In this document: one piece after another, positions 16,835 through 26,500 of the stretch
Layout: every line of letters begins with the position of its first letter
Numbering within the stretch: position 1 is the stretch's first letter
Assembly (NCBI GenBank): GCA_003725585.1
Contig: RJMB01000019.1
Location: 45,612 to 109,611 of the forward strand
Origin: Halostreptopolyspora alba
GTDB lineage: Bacteria; Actinomycetota; Actinomycetes; Streptosporangiales; Streptosporangiaceae
Reading direction: 5' to 3'
DNA length: 64,000 bases
Translations under genes and position numbers: made by a program
Notes under the pieces: model-generated
The model's input: only the letters and a program-made list of their open reading frames with translations
Database searches by the model: none
What the model was told of the DNA's origin: nothing

Positions 16835-17770
16835 GTGTACGACGTGATCGTGGTGGGCGGGGGGCCGGCGGGTCTCAGCGCCGCCCTGGTGTTCGGACGG
16901 CAGCGCCGCGACGTGCTCGTGGTCGACGGGGGAGCGGTGCGCAACGCCCCCGCCACGGAGATGCACATGCTGCTGAGCAGGGACGGCCATCCGCCCGCCG
17001 ATTTCCTGGAGATCGGACGTGGGGAGCTGGCCAACTACCCCTCGGTGGAGGCGCGGTCGGGTACCGTCGCCGCCGCGGCGGGCGAGATCGACGCCTTCGA
17101 GGTGACCCTGGACGACGGAACCCGGGAGCGCGGGCGGCGTGTCGTCCTGGCGACCGGGCAGGTCGACGAACCCTACGAGATACCGGGCCTCGCGCAGCGG
17201 TTCGGGAGCTGCGTGTTCCACTGCCCCTTCTGCCACGGCTGGGAGTCCTCCGGAAGGGCGCTGGCCGTGATCAACCGCGATCCGGAGGACGCGATGCTGG
17301 CCGGCTACCTCGCCGACCGGTTCAGCTCCGATGTCGTGCTGTGCACACACGGCGCGGAGGAACCACCGGAGGAGGTCACCAGCAAGCTGGACGCGCTCGG
17401 CGTCACGATCGACCCGACACCGGTGGCGGAGGTCGGTGGAGAGCTGGGTGACGTCACCGTGCGTTTCACCGACGGCCGGGAGCTTTCCCGGGGGGCGGTG
17501 TTCCACAGGGCGCCCACCCGGCAGCACTCCCTCCTCGCCCGGGAACTCGGCTGCGAGATCCTGGACGACGGCACCGTGCGCGTGGACGAGTTCCAGCAGA
17601 CCACGGTTCCGGGGGTGTCCGCGGCCGGTGACACCGCCAAGCTTCCGGCCCTGCCCACCCCCACCACGCTCGTGGTCCTGGGAGCGGGGGACGGAGTGCG
17701 CGCGGCGCTGTGGATGGACGGCGGGCTGTTCCGCTCCGACCTGGAGGAACGTGAGCGCGCCGCGAGCTGA
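16835..17770 (+). CDS. thioredoxin reductase-like flavoprotein with CPFC
   Basis: 311 residues. An FAD dinucleotide motif VIVVGGGPAGLSAALVFGRQ opens the protein, an ATGQVDEPYEIPGL segment follows, and the redox pair sits in HCPFCHGWE. An ATPG-like C-terminal FAD motif is represented by VSAAGDTAK. The architecture fits the group containing dithiol oxidases and thioredoxin reductase-like enzymes. The GTG at 16835 is preferred to the GTG at 16823 because GAGG lies 6 bases upstream. A role in thiol or disulfide chemistry on cysteine-derived intermediates is possible but unproven. A similar protein is encoded at 37285. Confidence 0.85.
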   Translation: MYDVIVVGGGPAGLSAALVFGRQRRDVLVVDGGAVRNAPATEMHMLLSRDGHPPADFLEIGRGELANYPSVEARSGTVAAAAGEIDAFEVTLDDGTRERGRRVVLATGQVDEPYEIPGLAQRFGSCVFHCPFCHGWESSGRALAVINRDPEDAMLAGYLADRFSSDVVLCTHGAEEPPEEVTSKLDALGVTIDPTPVAEVGGELGDVTVRFTDGRELSRGAVFHRAPTRQHSLLARELGCEILDDGTVRVDEFQQTTVPGVSAAGDTAKLPALPTPTTLVVLGAGDGVRAALWMDGGLFRSDLEERERAAS

Positions 17771-17791
17771 GAGGTCCGCGTTCCGCGCGAG

Positions 17792-17824
17792 GCGGGAGCG
17801 GCCGGTCGTGCCGGCCGCTCCCGC
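17792..17824. terminator. bidirectional hairpin between convergent genes
   Basis: Arms GCGGGAGCGGCCGG and CCGGCCGCTCCCGC are perfectly complementary around a short loop, between the flavoprotein gene and the leftward methyltransferase. There is no T-run, as is common in GC-rich actinobacteria. Confidence 0.75.
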
Positions 17825-17845
17825 GGGCACCGTGACGGGACGGAC

Positions 17846-19078
17846 TCACGTGGCCGCCGGGCGTTGGGCGGCGAACAGCGTGACCGAGACCGCGTCGAGC
17901 GGGTGGTCCGGTTCCGGGGCCGTCAGTACCGGCGCCAGCCCCGCCGCGCGCAGCTGGGCCGTCCACTGCTCCCGGGTGAGGAAGATTCGGTCGGTCCCGG
18001 CGCGCAGGTCGGCCTCGCCGGGGCGCGGCCAGCCCGGCCGGGGCGACATCAAAAACTGCATGGACGTCAGGATCTGGGACAGCTCGCGGCAGGTGTCCAC
18101 GCACAGCAGGAACCCCCCGGGCGCCAGTAGGTCACGCGCTCCCCGCAGGCACCGCCCGATGTCGCGGGCGTTGTGCAGCACGTTGGCCGCGATGACGAGG
18201 TCCCACACGCCCGGCTCGGCGACACCGGCCCCCAGCGGCTCGGAGTTGACGTCGAGTGTCCCGAAGCGCACTCCCGGCCGGTGGCCGAACCGCGACCGCC
18301 CGGTGTCCAGGAAGTACCGGGACACGTCCGTGAACAGGTAGTCCACCGGCGTTCCGGCGAGCGCGTCGAGCACGTCCGCGGTGCTGCCGCCCACCCCGGC
18401 ACCGATCTCCAGCGTCCGTACGGGAGACCCGGCGGGCACCCGGCCCGCCACCCAGCGCGCCACCTCGGCCACGGCGGCGTTGACGTAGCGGTTGACCCAG
18501 TTGTCGCGGTACGCCCCGTCAGCGGCACTCCGCCCGTCGGCGAACAGCAGTGCCTGCGGCGTTACCTCGTCGCGCAGCAGCCCCGGAAGGTTGCCCAGGG
18601 CACGTTGGTAGAACGCCCGTAGCTCCGGTGGGTATCCCAACCCCGCGCCCGCCGTGTCCAGGTCACGCACGGCCTCCCGCAGCTCCCCACGGGCCACCCA
18701 CCGAAGACCGACGTAGCGCCGCCCGCCCCCCGTCTCACGGTCGAGTAGCCCCTCGCGCCGCAGCGCGAGGAGCCAGCGTCGCAGGATCCAGCGGTGCCGC
18801 CCGGCCGTACCGGTCGCCTCGGCGATCTCGGTTCCGGTGTGCCCGGTTCCAGAGCGGAACAGCCCCGAGTCGCGCAGTGTCCGGGCCATGGCCAGCAGCG
18901 ACGCCTCCTCGACGCGCCGCACGAGGCCGGGGAACGCGTTCGGGTCGGTCCCCTCGAGAGCCTGGGCGGCGGCCGCCCGTACCCGGTCGGGCAGCGCGCC
19001 GGTCGTGGCGTTCTCGCGCCGTCCGCTCGTGGCGGAGGATCCGTCCGGGTCGGGGTTCTCCGGGGTCGGGTGCCGCAT
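17846..19078 (-). CDS. stand-alone PKS-type C-methyltransferase (paralogue of 11652-12779)
   Basis: 410 residues. After a Pro/Ser-rich start it aligns along its length with the 11652 protein: HRWILRRWLLALRREGLL, LGNLPGLLRDEVTPQALLFADG, SAM motif TLEIGAGVGGSTADVLDAL, DYLFTDVSRYFLDTGR and WDLVIAANVLHNARDI. The order matches methyltransferase domains inside polyketide synthase modules. The ATG at 19078 follows GGAAAGG; a long open frame upstream is only an overlap with the neighbouring gene. It is the last gene of the leftward NRPS-PKS operon, 95 bp after the 19174 methyltransferase gene. Confidence 0.84.
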   Translation of the reverse strand: MRHPTPENPDPDGSSATSGRRENATTGALPDRVRAAAAQALEGTDPNAFPGLVRRVEEASLLAMARTLRDSGLFRSGTGHTGTEIAEATGTAGRHRWILRRWLLALRREGLLDRETGGGRRYVGLRWVARGELREAVRDLDTAGAGLGYPPELRAFYQRALGNLPGLLRDEVTPQALLFADGRSAADGAYRDNWVNRYVNAAVAEVARWVAGRVPAGSPVRTLEIGAGVGGSTADVLDALAGTPVDYLFTDVSRYFLDTGRSRFGHRPGVRFGTLDVNSEPLGAGVAEPGVWDLVIAANVLHNARDIGRCLRGARDLLAPGGFLLCVDTCRELSQILTSMQFLMSPRPGWPRPGEADLRAGTDRIFLTREQWTAQLRAAGLAPVLTAPEPDHPLDAVSVTLFAAQRPAAT

Positions 19079-19173
19079 GGTGTGGCCTTTCCGGTGAGGG
19101 CTGGGTGAGGGGTCCCGATGGTTCCGGCAGGGCTCCGGGAGAGCCACGGACGCCGTGCCCGGCGTCGCCGTGG

Positions 19174-20553
19174 TCAGCCGGAGAAGTCCCGGCGCCGGGG
19201 CTCCGCGGACGGGAGCTCCACCGCGATGGGCACACTCCGGGCGCGCGGGAGGTGGCGGCGTAGGTGGGTGCGCGCGGCCTCGGCCAGCCGCCGCCGCACG
19301 AACGGCCACAACGGCTCGTGGGCCTGGCCCTGCCCGGAAGGCTCGGTGACCGGTCGTGTGGCCACGCTTCGTGGTGAGGCCACCCCCAGCTTCCACGGGT
19401 TGGCGGCGTCGAGCGCGACGCATCCACGGGACCCGACCAGGCGGTCCAGCTCCGCCGCCCCCGGGGCGTCCGGCACGAGCGCACCGTTGGGCACCTCCGC
19501 GACGAGCACGGCGGAGGCCCCCTCCGTGAGCGCCCGCACCCGCGCGAGGGCGTCGGCCTCGGCGGGGAGGTCCGGCCACGTCACCACGGTCGGTACCTCG
19601 GCCGGCTCGGGCGCGTCCACCGTCAGGACCGCGTCGAAGCGGTACCGCGTGAGCTCCGTCGCTTCGGTCATGGTCTTGGCCCGCACGCCCATCCGCACCC
19701 GCCGGGGGGACTCCCGGGCGAGTGAGGCGAGGGCCGCGGGGTCGAACAATAGTTCGTCGTCGCGAACGGCTCTCAGCGCGGCGCGCTCCTCGATCACCTC
19801 GGGTGGCGCGTCGGGGGCGACGGAGCGCTCCACCCACCGGCAGTACTCCACCAGCAGGCCCGCGTGGCGAACGTCGCCCACGACGACGGTCCCACCCGGC
19901 CGCACCAGGTCGATCGCGCCGTGCAGCACCGCGCGCAGGTACCCCAGGTCGGGAAAGCACTGCGTGACCGAGTTCAGCACCACGCAGTCGGGACGGGCCG
20001 CGGGACCGGACACCGACTCCAGGGCCGCGCGCACGTGGTCGGCCCCCGCCTCGTGCGCCGCCGCGCGCACGAAGGCCGTGCCGGGGTGGGCCTCCCGGTT
20101 GAGCGTGTCCACGGCGGCGGGGGCGACGTCGGTCCCCACGTATCCCGCGACCCTGTCGCGTAGCCGGTGCGCCAGTAGCCCGGTCCCGCACCCCAGCTCC
20201 AGAACCAGCTCGGGGGAGGTTTCCAGGACGAGCCGTACCGCGTGGTCGACCCACTGCCTCATGTGCGCGACCGGGAAGGGGAGCCCGGTGTCGGAGGCCC
20301 GCCAGCCGGACAGGTCGAGGTCGGCGGAGTGGCGCGCGCCGGCTTCGGTGTAGGTCCAGTCGTAGAGCTCCCCCCAGTGGTCGAGGAACTCGGTGACGAG
20401 CGCCCCCGGTTCGGGGGCGGAGGTGAGGGCGGACTCGGCGGGGGTGAGGCGTACGCCGCCGGTTCCGTCGGTGCGTGCCGTTGAGATCCACGGGTGGTCC
20501 CGCAGGGACTCCACGGCCGCCTCGACCGCGGTCGGGGATGTGTCACTCGACAT
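19174..20553 (-). CDS. stand-alone NRPS-type methyltransferase
   Basis: 459 residues. The N-terminal part (HWGELYDWTYTEAG, DTGLPFPVAHMRQWVDHAVRLVL) and the SAM motif VLELGCGTGLLAHRLRD followed by YVGTDVAPAAVDTLNR strongly resemble methyltransferase domains that sit inserted in NRPS adenylation domains and in the Cy-MT-PCP module of yersiniabactin HMWP1. Here the domain is a separate protein. A C-terminal region of about 150 residues is less clear. The ATG overlaps the 3' end of the PKS-NRPS gene by 11 bases, indicating coupled translation and a function on the same assembly line. Confidence 0.83.
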   Translation of the reverse strand: MSSDTSPTAVEAAVESLRDHPWISTARTDGTGGVRLTPAESALTSAPEPGALVTEFLDHWGELYDWTYTEAGARHSADLDLSGWRASDTGLPFPVAHMRQWVDHAVRLVLETSPELVLELGCGTGLLAHRLRDRVAGYVGTDVAPAAVDTLNREAHPGTAFVRAAAHEAGADHVRAALESVSGPAARPDCVVLNSVTQCFPDLGYLRAVLHGAIDLVRPGGTVVVGDVRHAGLLVEYCRWVERSVAPDAPPEVIEERAALRAVRDDELLFDPAALASLARESPRRVRMGVRAKTMTEATELTRYRFDAVLTVDAPEPAEVPTVVTWPDLPAEADALARVRALTEGASAVLVAEVPNGALVPDAPGAAELDRLVGSRGCVALDAANPWKLGVASPRSVATRPVTEPSGQGQAHEPLWPFVRRRLAEAARTHLRRHLPRARSVPIAVELPSAEPRRRDFSG

Positions 20554-23500
20554 GGGAACCCCCAGGGATGGTGGTGGGGTGGTCGCCGCCCCCGGTAGTG
20601 CCGGGGATCTCGTGGAGAGCGGCGTTGACCAGTTCGGCGAGGTGGGCGGCGTTCGGTGGGCGCAGCAACGAGTAGTGGTCGGCGTCGACCCCCGCCACCC
20701 GCAACGGGCCGGCCAGATGGCCGCCCCACCCCAGGTCGTCCACCCCTTCGGGCGTGTCGTCGACCCCCATGCCGATACCCGAGTTGCGCGGCGCGGTCCG
20801 GTCGGCGCGCACCAGAAGGGTCGCGGTGCGCTCGGAGAGGAGAGGGCGGGGTTCGTGGTCGGCGAGGGCCCGCATGTGGCGCTGGAGTACCGCGACCCGT
20901 TCGCGGACGTCCTCACCGCGCCCGAGGAGCCCTCGCTCCCGGAGTCGCCGCGTGGCCTCGGCCCAGCGCGCCGTGGGTTCCAGGGAGACCAGCTCGGCGC
21001 GCGCCACGTCGTCGGCCACTCCCAGGTCGACCCCCAGGTAACCCTCCAGGGCCGCGAAGTGGCGGGCGATGCTCTCGCCCTGGGTCACCTCGGGCGTTTC
21101 CCGGTCGATGGGGGTGATGTGGCCGGGATCGTTGGAGTCGAGCATCACCAGCAGGTCGACGGCCATCCCCCGCTCGTGCATCTGGCGGGCCATCTCCTGG
21201 CCGAGGCTGCCGCCCATCGACCAACCGCCCAGCAGGTACGGCCCCTCACGCTGCCGCCGGCGGAGCAGTTCCACGTAGTATCCGGCGAGGTCGGGAACGC
21301 TCTTTGGCCCCTCCCCGCCGACGAATGCGGGGTCGGTGACCGCCTCCACGGTCAGCCGCGGGTCCAGGGAGCGCGCGAACTCCGCGTAGCACAGCACGTC
21401 ACCCCCCGACGGGTGGATGAGGAACAGGGTGCCCTCTCCGGTGCCGGAGCGCAGGGTCAGCAGGGCGTCCTCACGGACCTCGGCACGGACGGGCCGCGGT
21501 TCGGGGCGCTCGGGGGCCGCCGGTGGGTGGCCCGGATCCAGGGGCCGTTTCCGGTCCCACTCCCGTGGGTCGGTGGCGAGTGCGCGGACCCGGTCGACGT
21601 AGTCGGCGAACGCGCGTTCGACATCGGCGGGCGGCAGCGCCGGCTGCGCCGCGTCCCACTGCAGCAACAGCTCTCCCCGCTGCTCCAACACCTGGTGGTC
21701 CAGCCAGGTCTGCGGGGTCTGGCTCAGCGCGTGCACCTGCTCTCCGACCCACTGGAGGTCACGACCACCCCCGATGGCCTCCTCGAGGCCCAGGGCGCTG
21801 GTGAAGACCACCGGAACCGACTCCACCCGCCCGGTTCGGGCGGCCCGCTCCGCGAGGAGGTCCAGCGCGGAGAACTCCCGGTGGTCCAGGTCGGCGAACA
21901 GCCGCCGGTGGGCCGCCCGCGCCCGTTCGGCGAAGGTCATCCCGGCGGCGGGCTCGGCCTCGTGCAGCAGCAGGGAGGTGAAGTCGCCGACCACGTCGTT
22001 GACGTCGGGGTGGATCTCCGGCCGGTCGAACAGGGTCAGGGTGACCGAGAAACGGGGGGTCCCGGACCACGCGGCGAGGCTCTCGGTGTAGGCGGCGAGC
22101 AGGGCCGCGGTCGCGGTCACCCCGTGCCGGGAGGCCGTCGCGCGCAGCGTGTCCCACGCCTCGGCGCCCAGCCGTGCCGAATGGCGCACGAAGCGCGTCT
22201 CCTCCGACCCGGTGTCGCGGTCCACGGGCAGCGCGGGAGCACCGGGCAGCGTCTCCATCCGCTCGCGCCAGTACGCGGCCGCCCGTTGCCAACCGGGGGT
22301 GTCGGAGCGTTCCCGCAGGGCCGTGACGCAGGTCGCGAAGTCCACCCCGGGTTCCGGAAGCGGGGTTTGGGGGTTGTGGTAGAAGTGTTGGACCTCGCGG
22401 TCGATGATCCAGTAGCTCGCGGCGTCGCAGACGAGGACGTCCATCCCGATGAACAGCCGGACCCGGCCCCCCGGAAGCCGGGCGGCCTGTACGTGGAACA
22501 GGGGCCACCGGTCGGCGGGCCCCGCGTCGCGGGACAGCCGCTCGCGCAGCCGCGCCAGCCGCGCCTCGCGGCGGTCCTCGGTGTGGTTGGTCAGGTCGTG
22601 CACCCGGATCCGGTACCGGGGCAGGTGGTCCACGACCGTGAACCCGCCCTGGGGGGCGACCACGGCACGCAGCATCGCGTGGCGCCCGATCACGTGGTTC
22701 CACGCCCGCTCGTAGCGTTCCAGGTCCAGGTCGGGGCAGTCGTACTCCAGGTAGAAGTGGCAGGGGACGTTCCCGAACTCGTAGCCGCCCCCGCGGCCCA
22801 CCCAGTAGGCGTGTTGCACCCGGGTCATCGGGATGAGGCCCTCGTCCCCCGCGCTCGCGGAGTCACCGCGCCCCCGCTCGTGGGAGTCCTGGGGCGGGTC
22901 CTCCGGTATCCGGCCCCCACCGCCCACCAGAGCGGCGATCCCCGACACGGTCGGCTCGGCGAGGATGTCACGCAGTCGGAGTTCGGTCCCGAACCTGCGC
23001 CGCAGCACCCCCAGCATCCGGGTGGCGAGCAGGGAGTGCCCGCCAAGGGCGAAGAAGTCCGCGTCGGCCGAGCGCACGGGTGTGCCGAACAGGTCGGTCC
23101 ACAGGTCGGCGATCGCACGCTCCACCGGTGACAGGTCGGTCTCCGCGGCCTCGGGGGCCTCACGGGCCGCGACTGACGGACGGGCGGCGTCGGCCATCCG
23201 CGCGCGCAGGTCGGTGGTCGACACCGCGACCACCGGCGGGGCGGTCCCCGCGGCGCACTCCGCCAGCAGCGTGTCGAGCGTCGCCATGCCCGTGTCGGCG
23301 TCGAGCGCGAAGTCCAGGTTGACGGCGCGGTCCTCGCCGAGCGGGCCGACCTTCCAGGCGTCCCACACGACGCTGAGCCAGCGGGTGTGCGGGTCCGTGG
23401 CGAGCTCGGTGGCCATGGCGTCCAGGTAGGCGTTCGACGCGGCGTAGGGCCCCATACCGATGCCACCGAGCAGTGTCCCCGCTGAGGACATCAGGACCGC

Positions 23501-26500
23501 GGTCGCCGGGCGCTGTTCGGGTGGGAGCGCCTCCACGGCCGCCCGCAGCGCCCGTGCCCCCTCGACCTTGGAACGGACGTGCCCGGTGACGTGCTCCGGT
23601 GACACGTCCCGAAGGGGGCGCAGGTCGGCGGTGGCGACGACACCGGCCGCGTGGATGACCAGCGCCAACCCCGGCCTCTCCGGCGTGGCGAGTTCGGCCA
23701 GCAGGCCGGTCATGGCTTCGGTGTCGGCGGCGTCGACCTCGCGCACCTCCACCTCGGTGCCACGCCGGGCCAGCTCGTGGAGCGCCCGGGCGCGTTCGGC
23801 GTCGCGGCTGTGCGGTTCGGGGTCGGTCGGCGGGGTTCGGCGGGACGTCACCACCACCCGCATGCCCCGCGCGCTGAGGTGGGCCGCCGTCGTCAGCCCG
23901 ACGTCGCCGAGGCCGCCCGTGATCAGCGCCACCGGGCGCTCGTGGGGTTCGGCCTCGCGAGTCCGCGCCGGGGGCGACGGCCGGTCCGGGCGCCAGGGCA
24001 TCATGGTGCGGACGGTCCGGGCGGTCCCGCGCGTGGCGACCTCGACACCGCTCCGCCCGTCGCTGAGGTCCCGCAGCTCGGCGAGCACGGCTGGCCCGGC
24101 CGCGTCGTGTGGCCCGAGGTCGAGAGTCCGCCAGGACACCCCCGGGGTTTCCTGCGCCAGGACGCGCGGCAGCACCCGGGCCGCGGCCGGTGCGGGGGTC
24201 CCGCCGGCCCCGTCGACACGCGCGGAGCACCGGCTGACCTGCAACATCCGCGGGACCGGGGGGTCGTGCTCGGCGAGTTCCCGCGCCAGGTCGGCGTGGG
24301 CGAGGACGTGGGCGCTGAGAGTGTCCGGGGCGGAGTCCTCACCGTCGGGGGCCACGACGATGACGGCTCCCCTCACGGGGTCGGAGTCCTCCCCGGCGTC
24401 GGCCTCGCGGGGGGAGACGACCCGGGCGCCGGCGAGCGTGAGGGCGGTACGTACCGACCGGGTGTCCTCGTTGTCGGGCCCGCGCACCAACCAACACCCC
24501 TCGAGGGTGGTGCCCGCCGGAACCGGGGCGGTCGGCGTCCACACCGGAATCTGGAGCGGGTCGTCGACGTCGGGCTCCTCGCCGGTGCCGAAGGACCGGG
24601 TTCCGGTGGCCGGGGCCGGAGGGTCCACCCACAGAGAACGGCGTTGGAACGCGTATCCGGGGGCGGCGACCCGGCGGCGCCCGGGACGGTGTGAGGCGGT
24701 GAGGTCCACCCGGGCCCCGTGAGCCCAGAGACCCCCCAGCGCGGCGCGCACCGCGACCGCGTCGGAGTCCCCCTCCTCGGCGGCCAGGCTGGTCAGCGCC
24801 GCGCGCAGCGCGGGCGACCCGTTGCGACGGGCCAGCGCCGCCAGCGCCGTCCCGGGACCCGCCTGCACCACGACCGCCGGCCGCGACGGGTCGTCGCCCA
24901 CGGCGGTGCTCATGGCACGCGCGAACATGACGGGCTGGCGAAGCTGGTTGGCCCAGTGGTCGGCGCTCCCCAGGGCCGTGGACACGGGCTGCCCGGTCAG
25001 GGTGGAGATCACCGGCACCGAGGGCGGCGACACCGTCAGTTCGCCCGCGGCCGCGCGCACCTGGTCCATGGCCGGTTCCACGAGTCGCGAGTGCGCGGCC
25101 ATGGCCACGTGCACAACGGACGTGGCCACATCCCGCCGGGTGAGTTCGGCCGCCACCGCGTCGACGGCCTCGCGCGGCCCGGACACCACGCAGGAGTCGG
25201 GCGCGTTCACCACGGCCAGGTCGACATCCGGATGCCGGCCGAGCAGTGTGGCGACCTCGTCCTCGCCGAGCGGTACCGAGAGCATGACCCCGTGCCCGGC
25301 GCTGCGCGCCGCCCCGGTCGAACGGGCGGCGACCAGCCGGGCCGCGTCTCCGAGCGGAATGGCGCCACTGGCGACGGCGGCGGTGTACTCGCCGAGGCTG
25401 TGCCCGAGTACCGCGTCGGGCGCCACCCCCCAGGACTCCAGCAGACGCGCGGTGGCCAACGACACGGCGAACAGCGCGGGCAGCCCGGGAGTCGCGGCGC
25501 GGGCGCGCTCCGTCGCGCCGGGGTCGGTGACCACGTCCCGGATGTCCTCGCCGAGCAGTGGCCGGAGTAGCTCGGCGGCCTCGTCGACGCACGCGGTGAA
25601 CACCGGCTCCTCGCGGTACAGCTCGGCCCCCATGCCGGCCTGCTGGCTGCCGCCGCCCGGGAAGGCGAACACGACACGCGGGGTGGTGCTCCCGCCCGCG
25701 ACGGGCACCGCCGAGCGCAGCGCGCTCGCGACGGCTCCGCCCTCTCCGGCCTCATGCGTGGTCCCCCCTCGGGGCACGACCCCCGCGAGGCGGTGGGCCG
25801 TCGGGTGGGCGCGCCCGTTCTGCAGGGTGTAGGCCAGATCGGCGGGCTCGGTGTCGGCGCCGGACTCGGCGGAGTGGGCCAGGCGCTCGGTGGTGGCCTC
25901 CAGCGCCGGGCGGCTGTGGGCGGACACGGTCAGCAGCTGCGGGCGGCCGTCGGGCACGCTCGCTCCCCTTGGCGGAGGTGGGCCGAGTATGGCGTGCGCG
26001 TTCGTTCCACCGATACCGAAGGAGCTGACGCCCGCCAGTGGCGGGCCGTCCCACTCGCGGCCGCGCAGAGCCAGCCGGAAGGGTGAACGGTCCAGGCCGA
26101 GCAGCTCGTTGACGGGCTCGGCGCGCAGCGAGGCCGGGATCGTCCGGTGGTGGATGGCCAGGACCGTCTTGATGAAGGAGGCGATGCCGGCGGCGGTGTT
26201 GGCGTGTCCGATGTTGCTCTTCACCGACCCCAACCCGCACCAGGCCGGGCCGGAGTCACCGAATACCTGACGCAGCGCGGCGGTCTCGATCGGGTCGCCC
26301 AACCGGGTGCCGGTACCGTGCGCCTCGACGTAGCCCACCTGCCGCGGCTCGGCGCCCGCGACCGCCAGCGCCTCGGCCAGAACCCTCGCCTGGCCGCGGG
26401 TCGACGGCGCGGTGAGCCCGGCCTTGGACGCGCCGTCGTTGTTCACGGCGGAACCGTGCACCACCGCCAGGACCGGGTCGCCGTCCTCCAGGGCGTCGGA

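Noticed and set aside
19080..20491. Upstream extension of the 17846-19078 methyltransferase frame through the neighbouring gene
   Set aside because: Arg/Gly-rich translation without homology; the plus frame of the 19174-20553 gene explains it.
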